This document shows, piece by piece, positions 1 to 12,900 of a DNA stretch of 64,000 nucleotides. The number at the start of each line of letters is the position of its first letter. Position 1 is the first letter of the stretch. A program made the position numbers and the translations under genes. This stretch comes from Argentina anserina (lineage: Eukaryota > Streptophyta > Magnoliopsida > Rosales > Rosaceae): NCBI RefSeq assembly GCF_933775445.1, contig NC_065876.1, positions 6,572,001-6,636,000 on the forward strand, written 5' to 3'. The notes under the pieces were generated by a model. That model was not told the origin of the DNA. It made no database searches and worked only from the letters and a program-made list of their open reading frames with translations.

Positions 1-125
1 TTTAGAATGATTCTGGTATGCATTTTATGCTCAAACCAAGGAAAATACTGGATATACTGAGCTGTCCCTACGATTATAGTAGGAATGCGCGAGGGGATTT
101 ATCAATTGTCTTATATCTTTATCAG

Positions 126-2587
126 GGTATGGATGTCCAAGCTAGGATTGAATATCAACAGAAAGTAAAGGGGCTATTCAAAGAGTAAGCGACTTTTACT
201 TGGTGTTAGGGTAGAGTATCTGCAGAAATTTACACTTTTTTTAAATCTTCATCGCATGTACTTGTTTGATGTTGAAGAACACAAATGTTTTGGCCAAAGT
301 AATTTTCATCAATTTTATGAAGCAATTGGAGATTCTATTGTATTTGCTTTCTATTGAGCTTCCCTTCTGTTGGCTGGCAATGCAAAGCCTTTGATTTAGT
401 TTCACCTTACTTTGGTTGTACTTGGGTTGCCATTTATCACATGAGAGATTTTGTTTACTTTAATGTTGCCTGGAAAGAATTTGATTGTTCAATTCTTCTT
501 GAATGTATTAACATCATGAGATGCGTGTGTATTGATTTTTTTCAAGAAAACCTATAATCTTTCTGCATATACCATTTTCTCATTTACGAAACCTTTCTTT
601 CCCAATCATTCTCATTTCTGTAGATTAATTTTGATTTTGCAGATATGGCTGTACTCCTTTAACTCCACTGAAGGGACTCTTTATTCAAGGCCCTATCTTC
701 ATCAGCTTTTTTCTAGCAGTAAGATCTCTATCTTAAAAGCTTCCAGCATATAAGTCTGATTCTAGACTTGGGCTTTCATTGTCTCAACTAGATTTGTTTG
801 GCAGATATCGAACATGGCAGAGAAAGTGCCATCGTTTAAAGAAGGTGGTGTCTTTTGGTTTGTTGATCTGACAACTCCTGATCATATGTACATTTTTCCA
901 GTTTTGGCAGGATTGACATTCTTAATAACAGTGGAGGTAGCTTTTCTCTAACCGTAGTTTCAAATTTTGTTCGGTTTTCCATGATGAAATAGCGACATGC
1001 TTGTCGAACACTCAGTTGCGCTCTAAAATCTTTCCTTAACTTATATTAGAGTGAGTTTGCATAGGTATAGATCCGAATTCAGCATTTTCTTTCCTTGTAA
1101 AATCACCAATAAAGTTGAGAAAAAAAAATAGGTGTACTTCCATTTGTTCATTTTATGTTACTCTTTTTTGTTGTGAGGAGGTTGCATCTTTTGGTGAGAA
1201 GCTTGTTTCAACCAAAGTTATGACTTAAATTGTTTATTTTGTTCATTAGTCCAATATGCTAGAAGGTATGGAGGGAAATCCAATGGCTAAAACCATGAAG
1301 AATATCTCAAGAGGGATGGCTATTCTTACAGTTCCATTTACCATGAGCTTTCCGAAGGTACTTTGGCTGATATTTTGTTTCTTTCACTACATATGCTGTA
1401 TGCGCATCTTTCCGGTCCTTTTTAGAATAAATATGAATTAAGCTTTGCGCTGTCAAGGCAGGAGATCTGAACCTAATGGCACCTCCTCCTCCTTGAAACC
1501 AGGGTGGAGGCTGATTCCAGGGTTCAATTACCAAGAGTGGTGTGTGTTGTAATTTATGTTCTCAAAGCATCTTGCACTGCCCATTGAATTCAATGAATTG
1601 GCTGTGTGTTATGTTCATATCTAGATAGTATGAAATGCTTCAGTTGCTATATATACTGCCTTTGGTCAATCTCTGTTGGAAGTTATGCTATTGAAATGTG
1701 TATGCCTTCTACTTAAAAAAAAAATTTAGAATAATAATACTAATTTGTGTGAATGCCAATATATTCCGAAGGCCAATCCATCTTCAACCATATGGCACTT
1801 AGTTCCATAAGGCTGGAGAGTCACGAAATGGTCTGATACAAGTCTTGAACTGTTGCATGTTTTTTAAGGTTGTAGTGGTGTCAATTCTGGTATCTGTTGT
1901 ATAATATTTCTTTAACCTTTTTATTAATGAACATAGCTACCTTCATAGAAGATTTTGTATTATCTCTTATTGAGTTGTGTGGTTTCATTTTTATACCGTC
2001 AACCAAAGTTGTGAAGCAAAATAGTGTATTGAAGTCAGACTAATGAAAACTTTACTTGTTCTTATCAACTCTGCAGGCCATATTTTGTTACTGGGTTACA
2101 TCCAACTTGTTTTCGCTTGGATATGGAATTGGTGAGTCCTTTTTTTAATATAGTTTATGAGCAGTGGAACTTTCCCACATCCTCCCTCCATCCTCTTTTC
2201 CTTCTTTCCCCCAGTTCAGTCTCTTTTCTGGGAAGTGATTTGCACATTATCTGTGCATGCACAAAAATTCTCCACTGATAACACTTTTCAACTAATAAAT
2301 GATTCCACATTTTGTTTTCAGCACTTAAAAATCCTGTTGTGAAGAAGAAACTGGGTCTTCCTGACCCGCCTCCTCCTCCTCCTCCGTCACCACAGGGATC
2401 ACAACAATCTGCATTCTCACTATTTTCACAGATGAAACAGCTGGCTGCAACCTCAGAGGCCGCCTCATCAGCCTTTCAACCAGCGAAGATTCAAGATCGG
2501 AGAACATCGTCGACATCAGATCTCAGTCAAAGGATTAAAAGTTTAGAGAAAAAAGTAAAGGGAAAAAAGAGAAACAAGAAGAGGTAG
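126..2587 (+). CDS. OXA1: OXA1-type mitochondrial inner membrane protein insertase (3' part)
   Basis: Members of the YidC/Oxa1 family insert proteins, including mitochondrially encoded ones, into the mitochondrial inner membrane. Six exons are visible: 126-184, 643-718, 805-936, 1250-1357, 2077-2131 and 2322-2587. They have GT-AG borders and consistent phases, and together encode 231 residues and a stop. The start, the targeting peptide and the first membrane segment lie left of the window. Family hallmarks are the block KEYGCTPLTPLKGLFIQGP, then MAEKVPSF, DLTTPD, GMEGNP and CYWVTSNLFSLGYG. These span the last hydrophobic segments of the insertase fold. The tail has a run of seven prolines followed by a Lys/Arg-rich end, like the matrix-facing ribosome-binding tail of Oxa1 proteins. 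The 3' UTR probably ends near 2900. Family assignment is firm; which plant paralogue it is cannot be told. Confidence 0.9.
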
Positions 2588-3860
2588 AGAATTTGCTAGT
2601 TTTACTAGGTCAACCAATAGCATCACCATTGATGAGGTTTCACTGCCTAAATTTTTTTATATCATATTCTTTACATCGATGACTTGATATGTATCTTACC
2701 AAGAGAGAATTTTTGGGTTTAGGGTTATAATAAACAGACAAAACAGTATGGAAGGTATCACTGCCTGAAATTTTTACAGGAAAAGCTGGAGAATTTTGGT
2801 GAAACTGGAAGTGCTCAACTACTCTGGTTGAGGGAGGTGTTTTTTCTGTATCTTACTATGGATGAATTGTCAAGGTCCCCATTTTATTGTAAAAAATAAA
2901 ATCAAGTTATACATCATCGAATTAGTTTGTTTTCTTGAAAACTTGTGGTGGTGTGTTGAGTGTGTTCCTATGAGCTTATCTTTTCCATTCCATCAACTCA
3001 TGCTCCTTCCCTTTCTTTATTCTTAACACGACTATTACTAACAAAAATGAAGAAAAAGACCCTGCATTTGTCTCTGACGTTTTAGGACCACAATAACAGC
3101 TATTCTGCTGTTTGGCAAGTCTCCTCTTCTTCAATCTAGACCCAGCTCTAATTAAATTTTCTCCTCCTCCTTTCAGGACCCCATTATCAGATTAACAAGA
3201 TTTCAATGCCATGCTCTCTTCCTTTTAATTCACTTCAACTTCCATCTACCAATCTCAAGTCAAAACATATCAGCTATCCCTTTCTGGTTTGTCTTATAGA
3301 GTCCTAACCATAACAGCTTGTAGCCCTCTGCGGTTCTTCCTTTTTTGGGAAATATTGCAGCCAACAGTTTCTAGTTGTCGGTACATTGTTGTAAACAAAC
3401 TATCATCGAGTTGCCGAAAGTAATTTTTTTCCCTAACTAATCATTACATACCTAAACATATCAATTCCCATCAAAATTATCGGTATGTGAAATGTGACCA
3501 AACCAACTATGATGAAGATGTATTGCTTGCCTGATAAGAAATTTGGAAAATTATATGATCTTCTTGTAGTTTTTACTCCACAGTGCTGATGAGGGTGAGC
3601 AGATATTATTGTAAACAATGCCGATTAATGAAAGATTATGCTTTTGAAACGGTTTATGATGATCATATCTCAACAAACGTGTTTGGAATGGACCAAGGTT
3701 GCTACAACCCACAACTGCTTGATGTATTTGCTTCATTCATTATCCACCATTAACGTATTCATTTGGATGAAGAGAACAAGAAAAGGAAATAATGTATTCC
3801 CTTGGACGATTAGGAGTCCATCCGCACCGACACCTTTCCTATGAGAATCATTTTAAAAGT
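2588..3860. other. OXA1 3' UTR and unassigned intergenic DNA
   Basis: The first 300 bases or so are probably the 3' UTR of the OXA1-type gene; an AATAAA-like word lies near 2895. The rest is AT-rich with only short, unconvincing reading frames. I see no gene or clear repeat. Confidence 0.4.
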
Positions 3861-3879
3861 ACCTAGGAGCGTTCAATCA

Positions 3880-4440
3880 ATATATTACACCAAGAACAAA
3901 CATCAAAATATTAGATAACACAAGAATTGAGCCACAATGCAAAAGCCTCTTTGAGGGAAAAAGACATTGTGATTAGTAAATGAATTTAACTTAAAATCCT
4001 TTACAATCACACTTGTCTCGTTCTAAAACACAACCAAATGATTTCATCAAGTAGCACTACAACACTGCTATTGTTCTAGACACCTTAGTTCTATACCACA
4101 ACTAAGACCAAGAACAACCTACTCTAACACAGTAGGATTTGATGAGCAACTCTTTTTATCACAGTTGCAACCTCTTTAAGAGAACAAGAACTTTTTGTCA
4201 CAGTCTTGATCTCTACACAGGTTCTCTCTTCACTCTTTGATTGACATCTCAATGCTTTTAAGCTACAGTGTTCTTCACAAAAGCACACGAGCACACATGA
4301 TGCAAGATGAGATTGTTCTAGACCCTTTGAGCACTCTTAGATGCATACAGCTAAATCAGTGACATGCACAAAAGAACAAACACAGCTATACATAGAGGCA
4401 AAGTCTAAGATCCTTAAATCTCAGACTCCCCCATAAATGA
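3880..4440 (-). mobile_element. possible copia-type LTR remnant with polypurine tract
   Basis: Read on the minus strand, about 4440 to 4425 shows a purine tract (ATGGGGGAG) just before a sequence beginning TGAGATTT. This is the usual arrangement of polypurine tract and 3' LTR in Ty1/copia elements. No pol coding sequence, second LTR or target duplication was found, so this is a weak call made on layout only. Confidence 0.3.
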
Positions 4441-5540
4441 TAGCAACAATCAACTTGATCACAAAGATAATTTTCCGAAACCGTTTCATTTATTTCTTTA
4501 GTCACACACCTAAACAAGGAAAAGATAATATTTTGAAAACCACCAACATAAAAAGATTATCTTTTTCCAAAACAATTCACAATCAGTCATTATCGCTTCC
4601 TAAATAAAACAACTTTACCAAGAATATATAAGATTAGGAAAAAGATAAAAAGATCTCACAGTGTTTGAGTTTTGCACAACTCATCAAGATAGGTTTCCTG
4701 AGTTGACTAGGAAAGCCAATATCTTCACTTTTTTTTCGGTCTGGAATTTAGGACTATATTTTTCTTTTTAGGTGTGCAAAATGGATTTTTTTTAGGACTA
4801 TATAGGTTCACCTTCTTGAATTTTGCTGACTTGGCATCACCACATCCACAACTTTGAGGCCATCCCTTTTCTTTGACTAACAACAATTTGTCTTCCGTTT
4901 GAGGGGTTTAAGAGACCAAAAAAAGTAAATTTATTTGACAAAGTTATTAGTTCTTCTCAACATCAACTCTTCAATTACCACCCTCTATTTCTTATCTTTC
5001 TCTGAGAACCCAACAACCTCTTTAATTTCTAAATTCTTCAACATCTAACTCCCTCTCTTATTCTTAGTAAAAACACACAAAATGTGGGATTTTGGTGAAA
5101 TCGAAAATGTTGTCGGGTTTGCCTCCTTGAGTTTGATGAGTGATTTGAGAATGGATAATTAGATTTGATTTGGAGATTTGGTGAGTCACAACGTTGGAGG
5201 GGGGAGTGAGCGGCGATGATGAGGAGGAAGATGATGGTGAGGACTAAGGAAAGTGGTAAACTGGTAATGAGTTTTATTTGATGGGGTAAAGCTTAAAAGT
5301 TGGAATTTTTTGCTGAGTTTACTAGAGAAAGAGGGTTTTGGAGTGCATGCCATGAATGGAGTAGGACGGCAGACGACAACATATGGTTTTTAGGTGGTCA
5401 ATCATTTTGAGTTATAAAAAGATTTTATTTTGTAAACACTTGTAATTTTGGAATGAATCACAAAATGGAATTAAGTATTGAATTTAAATACTTATAATCT
5501 TAGAATGAATCAGGAAAGTTTCAATTGCACCAATTGCTAG

Positions 5541-6390
5541 AGGGTGGTATTGGCAATGTATAAATTTTTGCGGAATTTTTCGGGTAATTATGACATTTTA
5601 AAATTATTTAAAATAATTAAAATAAAAATGACATAGACAAATAAGCGGCCAGATTTGCGGCGCGTGTCCCTTTATTTGACTTTAAGTTAATTTTAAATTA
5701 TCTAACATTTTCTAAAAATCATTAAAAAAATAGTTCTGACACTCTAAAAAAATTCTTCAAAAATTACCACACAATCATGATAATTAACTCTATCTACCCA
5801 TGTAAAAACTTTAAAACAATTTTAATTGCGCGACACGGCTTCACTTAAGGGGTAGTGTTTAAATTAGGGTTGTCGGGTAAATCGATACCCAAACGATTAC
5901 GAAATTTGGTGAATTTCATACTGTATCAATATCTTAGTAACTTGATAACATCCAACGGTCAAAATCTTATTTTATCAAATTTACTCACGTGAATCACAAT
6001 GTGCTTACTAACGTTGCATAACATTCATATTAGGTTATATATAAATGCGTCTGTTTATAAACTAACTATAATAAGAAAATAAAATCTGAAAAGATTAACC
6101 GTAGGATATCATCGCTATAGTGTATTATGGTTGTAATAGAAAATTCACGTGTGGCTCTTAATCCACATTTAGTTCATTGTACCCCATGCCCTCTTATTGA
6201 GAGTTATGTTATACAAACATAATTATCTAAAAACATTTGCATGAGTTGATAAAACACGGTATTGGAAACGCATAGAAAATTTTGCAGAATTTTTTGGGCA
6301 CCTATGATATTTTTAAATGTTTTTTGAGTTACAAAATCATTTAAAATAACAAAAACAAAATGACAGAGACAAACAAGTGGTCAGCATTGC
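5541..6390. repeat. pair of diverged direct repeats (about 120-140 bp)
   Basis: The segment 5541-5659 recurs in the same orientation at 6254-6388. Both copies share a GGTATTGG start, a GCAGAATTTTT/GCGGAATTTTT core, a run of AAAT words and an end like AATGACA(T/G)AGACAAA. The AT-rich DNA between them has no recognisable gene. They could be the ends of an old non-autonomous element, but no target duplication is visible. Confidence 0.45.
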
Positions 6391-6399
6391 ATGTGTAAA

Positions 6400-8870
6400 C
6401 ATTTAAATATTAATCATTCTACCTCTCTAAAGGTAACCATATCACGCGGTTATAAACATGTCAACGTATAAACGTGAGGGATTAATTTTTAGAAATTTCT
6501 TTTGTAGCGCCGAAATTATTTAGAAAGATTTTCACAAAATTATAAAAGTTTTGTTAAGGTCTTTAAATTATAATAAATGTGTAACAAAAAAATTATAATA
6601 AATGTGGCAGCTTATTATTAGTCATGCGGAGTCTTTCTCTAGGTAGATTTGGCCACATTGAATTTTTCCTGAATTGAATTGTCAACTGCTTATTGATACA
6701 AATGATTTCTATCAAGGCTTTGACACATTGAATCATGTCCTTTATCCTTCTCCCACGGACCCGCCCCTTCTCCCTTCTCTGCACATCAATGTCTTTGTTC
6801 TCTTCAGGTTTTCAATGGTTCAAGTCTTAATTAACAATTAATCAACTTCAAAAGAATCTGAAACCACAAAAGATCCTTCAAGCAATCTAATTATGTTTGA
6901 GGCATTAGCGCCTTTAGGTTTGTTTCTTTCTTTTGACCGGCCAAAATTTACGGGATGGCACAGTAGTGATGCCAAGTTTTGGGTAGAGTTAGAATCCTAG
7001 TTAGCCATGGAGAGGCCGAAGATCAGGCGAGGGTAAGTGAGAATCTGAGATAGAATCGGCGACGGAGAATGGCAGCGATGGTGATGGTTGAAAACTATGT
7101 TACCGGGAACGGTGTAGTTTGGGTGGATAACAGGGGTAAAATTGGGTTTGGTCTTGACAATCTGCTTTTGCATTTTGCAATTAGGGGTTAGGTAACAAAT
7201 TGTAACTCTGTTAGTGCATGTTGTACACGCGTCGTTAGTATATGTTGCTACCAAATTGATGAGAAGGAAGAGAGACTTCGAGAGTCGGTCCACCGTTTGG
7301 AAGGTTCTAATTCAATGGAGGGATATCGACGGTGTGGGCCGGACTGTGGACCGAGCATCGTGTACTTCTTTCGGTCCTAGTTATTGAGCTGCGGTCACTT
7401 GCCTCCATCTACCTTTGAGATTTGTGACAACGGCCACAACTACCAAACTTGCTCAAAGGAGCTTTATTTTTGATATTACAGATCTTCTTTTGGTTGTAGA
7501 GTATTTTGAAGTTAACTCGTTGAGTAAGTTTTCCATAAAATGTGGTAATTTAAATGGACTAATGACACGTTTACTAATTTAGAATGAAATTAAGAATATA
7601 TTAATTGATTCCGGATTTATATAATTAGATTATTTACTAACACATAAATTAATTAGATTTAATATGGGTCTCACCTTTTTATCAGGAAATTGATTCCTAA
7701 CAAACTCCCTAACTTGATACCCAAATGGGGAGATGAGTATCAGAATAAATTCCTCTAATAGTTCAGGTATAAATATTTGTTACTAAAACTACCCTAATGT
7801 AAATGAAAATATTTCTAAAGTGTCCAACTCAAATTGATATATATATATATATATATATACATATATAGTATTGCTTAAACTCAAAAATAAACAACCACAT
7901 ATATTCTTTGGGAGTATTTAAGGTAACTTCTTCTCTTTCTCTAATATTTTCTCAATTTTTTTCTTTTATTTACATACTATTTGATCGATAGGTGAAATCT
8001 AGTTGAAATTATATTTGTCTTATTGAGTGCTAAGAAAAAAATTCTTGTAGTGACCTTGTTTGTCGTTTTGTTGGCAAAAGAATTGGTGTAGCATAGTAGC
8101 ACTATTGGTAAGTAGAAGAAATAAGTATATATATAGAGGTATTTTAGTAATCAAATTAATTTTAATTTGATTCCGATGGCCGGTAAACAACATCAATCGT
8201 AATTAGTAAATAATATATTATAATTCCATGTTGTAAGTGAACATGTCAATGAAATTGAGATCTCCACATCCAAATCCATTAAGTTTCTCATTCTTGATGA
8301 GTTATATTCCAAAATTAGTAAACATGTCATAAGTTACTTATTGTTCAGATGACTTTGATCGAAAGACCAACACAATAAAATTCGAATCATGATACAAAAA
8401 CTAGTAATGCCAACACAATCTGTGGCAACAAAAAGAGAAAAAAGAAGAGAGAAAACGACATAGGCTCATGACATATAGGAAATATGGAACATTGAAGGAG
8501 GAAACTATTTTAGAGTCCCGATTTGTCATCACAAGCTTGAAGCTTCACTAAATGGCTTGATTTTTTTTTTTTGAGGAGAACAATACTTGCAAAAGACGTT
8601 GTATCAATAAACCAAACCAAATGCAATATGGCGTCACAAATTGTACAACTCAAGAAGCAAAATGTCCTTTGTCTTTTAGAAATATATATTTTTGGTTAAT
8701 TAAGCCGATTATCCCAAATCCATAGGAATTTTCTGATAATTGAGCTAAAAAAAATAGGAACACGTCACAGGCATGATTTCATTAACGAAACGTATGAAAG
8801 TCGACGACGAAATCCGACCGTCAAAACCATCGAAATCTCAACCAAAACCCGCAAATCCAGAATCCCCCGG
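6400..8870. other. AT-rich intergenic region with no supported gene
   Basis: Short reading frames occur, the longest being a 98-codon minus-strand frame at 7293-6997, but none has a recognisable domain or an exon pattern. A TA-repeat tract lies near 7838-7865. Nothing else can be named. Confidence 0.5.
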
Positions 8871-8879
8871 TTTAACGTG

Positions 8880-9007
8880 GGACTGAGATCCTCTCCTAAT
8901 ACCATTTCTCCTAATATTGCCTAATAAACAAATCTTAACCATTCATTATTAATTAATGGCTAAGATGAGTCCAGTGGTTCATAAATGTCTCCTACCCTAT
9001 CACAGCC

Positions 9008-9054
<47 letters not shown>

Positions 9055-9736
9055 CCCAAATACTCTGTTCGATCGTGTGCTTTCCTTTTAGTGTGGGATT
9101 ATGACGGATTCTATAATTGATGTTCCTAGGAGCTGAGAAATGATGCTCCAAATTATATGGCCTCGATTGTTTTGTAAATGATAGAAACCGAGCAGAAGTT
9201 GCAGTAGGCCAACACAACCGTGAAGTAATTTGATACTGAAAAACCAGTGTAATAGCCATGTCATGGTATCCCGAACACCATCGAACCAATAGTTGGGTCA
9301 TTATAATCAATCAAGTATAAGTGAATGCTGCATCTTTATGACTGGCCACCAATCCATGCCTTTGGTTATATGATGTAGAGAGTGATATTGTTTAGATGAC
9401 CAGAAAAACACCAGAGAGATTGTAAAAAGGTTTTTCGCCAGGAATCGAACTCGGGTCTCCAGGTTTTTGGGCAGAAAAACCAAATATCCTAATTGCAGAT
9501 GATGCCGGAGACGAGGGTTTATGGGCGGCGGCAGATGTCCATCTCGGCATCCCAATTTATTTTTTCTCTCAGTACGTTGTCGAAGAGTTGAGGATGAGAG
9601 AGAGAACTGGCTGTGATATGGTTGGAGACACTTATTAACCACTGGGCTTATCTTGACCATTAATTAATAATAGATGGTCAAGATTTGTTTATCAGATAAT
9701 ATTAGGAGAAATAGTATTAGGAGAGAATCTCAATCC
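8880..9736. mobile_element. non-autonomous Mutator-like element (MULE), 857 bp
   Basis: Both ends carry inverted repeats of roughly 90 bp. The left end starts GGACTGAGATCC and the right end, reverse-complemented, starts GGATTGAGATTC; both continue CTCTCCTAATAC. The element is flanked by the 9-bp direct repeat TTTAACGTG at 8871-8879 and 9737-9745. Long terminal inverted repeats plus a 9-bp target duplication are diagnostic of the Mutator superfamily. The interior has a (TC)20 run at 9011-9050 and no transposase. The right end lies about 100 bp upstream of the LACS TATA box. Confidence 0.88.
9011..9050. repeat. (TC)n microsatellite
   Basis: Twenty uninterrupted TC units inside the Mutator-like element. 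Confidence 0.95.
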
Positions 9737-9834
9737 TTTAACGTGTATCCCACAAGTCAAAACCTCCCGCTGACAGCCGTAACCTCACAAAACTACGTCC
9801 TCAAATTACCAAAACACTCCCGCCCACTGTCTCC

Positions 9835-9840
9835 TATAAA
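9835..9840 (+). promoter_or_regulatory. probable TATA box of the LACS gene
   Basis: TATAAA lies about 120 bases before the LACS start codon in an otherwise gene-free leader. Position and sequence suit a core promoter; the transcription start is not mapped. Confidence 0.55.
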
Positions 9841-9956
9841 ATATTGACTCCCTATTTCTCAGGTAAAAGTTTATATTGGACTCAAAATTCTCAAACAGCT
9901 TCTGTCGGATTCTTCAGAGTCTGCTACATATTCCATCCGGTTGAGATTTGAAGAGA

Positions 9957-12900
9957 ATGGCGCAGACTAAGTACAAGTATCTGATCGAGGTCGAGAAGAG
10001 CAAGGCGGCCAAGGACGGCCGGCCGTCGAGCGGTCCGGTCTACCGGAGCGTCTTTGCCAAAGACGGTTTTCCGGCGCCGATTGCCGGAATGGACAGTTGC
10101 TGGGATGTTTTCCGGTATATATGTTACTCTCTTTTAAGATTCTGTATCAGCTTTCGAAATTAGGGGAGTGAAAAAAGTTGACTGAGCTTGGTGCTTTGTA
10201 ATTATCGAAGTCTGGATTAGGATGATTCTGAATTTCGGGGTTGTTTTTGTTGAAATATTTAACTGGTGCTGTGACTGTTTTGCTGAGTGATTGAGCATAT
10301 TCCGATCACGATTGAGTTGAGGAGCATCTTATGATTCTTCACGGAGATTTGGAGTGTTGGAGTTTTAATTTTGTGGCCGGAAAGCTTCTGGCTCTGACTC
10401 TGTGAGGAAAAAAATAATTCTGAGATTATTTAGCTTTGACATTTTGTGATGTAATAAATGAACTGAAATCAAGCTATATTGCTTCAGTAAAAAGCAATGA
10501 AGTAAGAAATTTTTTACTTTTGGAAGCTGAAAGTGCAGTTTAGTTGGCCGTGTGATGAGTTGATGCTCTGCTTGTATTTGTGTGTGAGCCAAGTTAGCTC
10601 TGGATTTGGGTTGATTCGGTTCCTAATGTCGCACGACACTGTTTTTGTGAAGGAATTGAAAACTGAAGTGAATCTGGATGATGAATTTTTGTTTGATCTG
10701 AATTTACTTATTTTGCAGCATGTCGGTGGAGAAAAACCCTGGAAACCCAATGCTTGGTCGTCGCGAGTCTGTGAACGGGAAGGTATATGATAGATTGATA
10801 GTTGGGGACTATTTATGACTTTTTTGTGCACAGTTAGCTGTCTGACTTGCTCTTTAAGCTTGTAGCTAATATGGAGACGTTGGCTCTTTGCAGGCTGGTA
10901 AATATATGTGGCTAACTTACAAACAAGTATATGACGTGGTGGTAAAAGTTGGAAATTCCATGCGCAGTCTTGGTTTGGAACAAGTATGTCATAATCTGCT
11001 CTGATTGGCTAGGGTTGTTGTCAAAAGTCTTGTTTGTGTTAAATTTTGAGTTATCGCTGAATGCAGGGAGACAAATGTGGTATATTTGGCGCCAATTGTC
11101 CAGAATGGGTTGTGAGCATGGAGGTATATTGTCTTTGTTGAAGTTTCATTTTCATGTGTAGCTTCTTCTATTGTCTGCATTCTCTCCATTGGATGTATAC
11201 TTTTTCCATAATCTTAAGTATACAAGGTAAAATATATGTAACATTTGAGCACTCCGGTTCTTCATCTGTTTTCGTTTTTGCGTTCATTACTGTTTTATGT
11301 TGACTATCATTCTTATGTTAGGAAGCTTCACTAATAATGAACTTATGCAGGCTTGCAATGGTCACGGACTATATTGTGTTCCTTTATATGACACCCTGGG
11401 TAGGAATGTCTCTTCTTTACAGTTTATCATCTACCCATATCTATCAACTGGTTCCACACCTGGTTTTATTTGACACAAGGTGCATTCAGCTTAACGCAGC
11501 ATCTTTAAAAGCCTTCTAATCTCTGATGCATGGTTTAGGTGCTGATGCTGTGGAATTTATCATATGTCATGCTGAGGTTCCACTTGCCTTTGTAGAAGAA
11601 AAAAAGATATCTGAGGTACACAGGTGTTTCATGATAACTGAATAAAGTTTATTTGTGGTACTTTGAACAATACTGATGTAGTGTGATCTAACTATTGGCA
11701 TGTGGAAATTACTGCGTAATAAAATGCTAAGTTGGGGCCAGGACAGAGCTAAAGCATTCTAAAGCTTGGAATGGTCATTCTGTAATATCGTAATTAAATT
11801 ATATACATGCCCTCTTTCAGCTGTTGAAGACACTGCCCAACGTGTCAAAATATCTAAAGAGTATGTTGCATGTTTCACGCATCTTTCAAAATTCTTTGCT
11901 CAAGTGTCTTTGGCTGTCTGTAAGCAAAATAATTTATCTTTTCTCATAATCACGCAGCACTTGTAAGCTTTGGCAAGGTCACCCCTGAACAAAAGGAGTC
12001 AGTTGAAAAGCATGGATCTGTCATATATTCATGGAATGAGTTTCTGCAACTGGTATGTTGTTTTATCTAATCTTCTAAGCCTCTTGTGCAACTAATTCTA
12101 TTCTTGAACCAATGAAATTTGTTTGAGAAAAGAAAAACGGAAAAGGTCTCTGTATTGCTAAAGTAGAAAAGTAGTAGTGAAATTTGGTATTGGACTATTC
12201 CCCTTGAATTAGAAGAATAACATTTTAAAGTTGTTTGTGCTTCATCTCTATCTAGTATCTACAGGGGAATAACTATACTGCTAAAGAAGTTCTACTGTCT
12301 TCTACAATCTTCATGATAATTTTGAGTTATACCTGCAAGTTTTCTAAAGCAGAGTGATTGCCTAAAAATGTCATGTTTCATGTGTAATTTGATTATTAAT
12401 AAATTTCTGGAATATCAGCATTTTTCTGTTTTTCAAGTTTTAAATCTGTTTCTGCAGGGTGATGATAAAGATTTCGATCTTCCAGTAAAAAAGAAAACCG
12501 ATATCTGTACTATAATGTATACAAGTGGAACAACTGGTGACCCCAAGGGTGTACTGATATCCAATGAAAGCATCATCACTCTACTGGCTGGGGTGAAACG
12601 CCTGCTGGAGAGTGTCAATGAGGAGGTGAGCTCCTATTCATCTCAATGTATGCATCTCATTTTCAGAAAATATAACCAGTAGGTTTCTTTTATTCTAGAA
12701 TGCTAACTTTGTACAAAATTTCCATTTTTTTTTCTGTTTCATTCATCAAGTTGGACGCAAACGACGTATATCTTTCCTTTCTTCCTCTTGCACATACCTT
12801 TGATCGGGTTATCGAGGAGTTATTTATCTGGACTGGTGCCTCGATAGGGTTCTGGCATGGGGTGAGTGCAAGTGCACAACTTCTAGTGGCTGTTATATAA

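Noticed and set aside
6997..7293. 98-codon minus-strand frame with a hydrophobic start
   Set aside because: It begins MDRLSKSLFLLINLVATYTN and could pass for a small secreted Cys-containing peptide, but the composition is irregular, no family is recognised and no promoter or splice context supports it.
9435..9470. tRNA- or SINE-like B box (minus strand GAGTTCGATTCC)
   Set aside because: The B-box match is good, but no A box at the right distance, no cloverleaf and no A-rich tail were found.
8960..9660. Two overlapping minus-strand frames of about 117 codons
   Set aside because: They lie fully inside the Mutator-like element, and one is partly encoded by the TC microsatellite; no domain is present.
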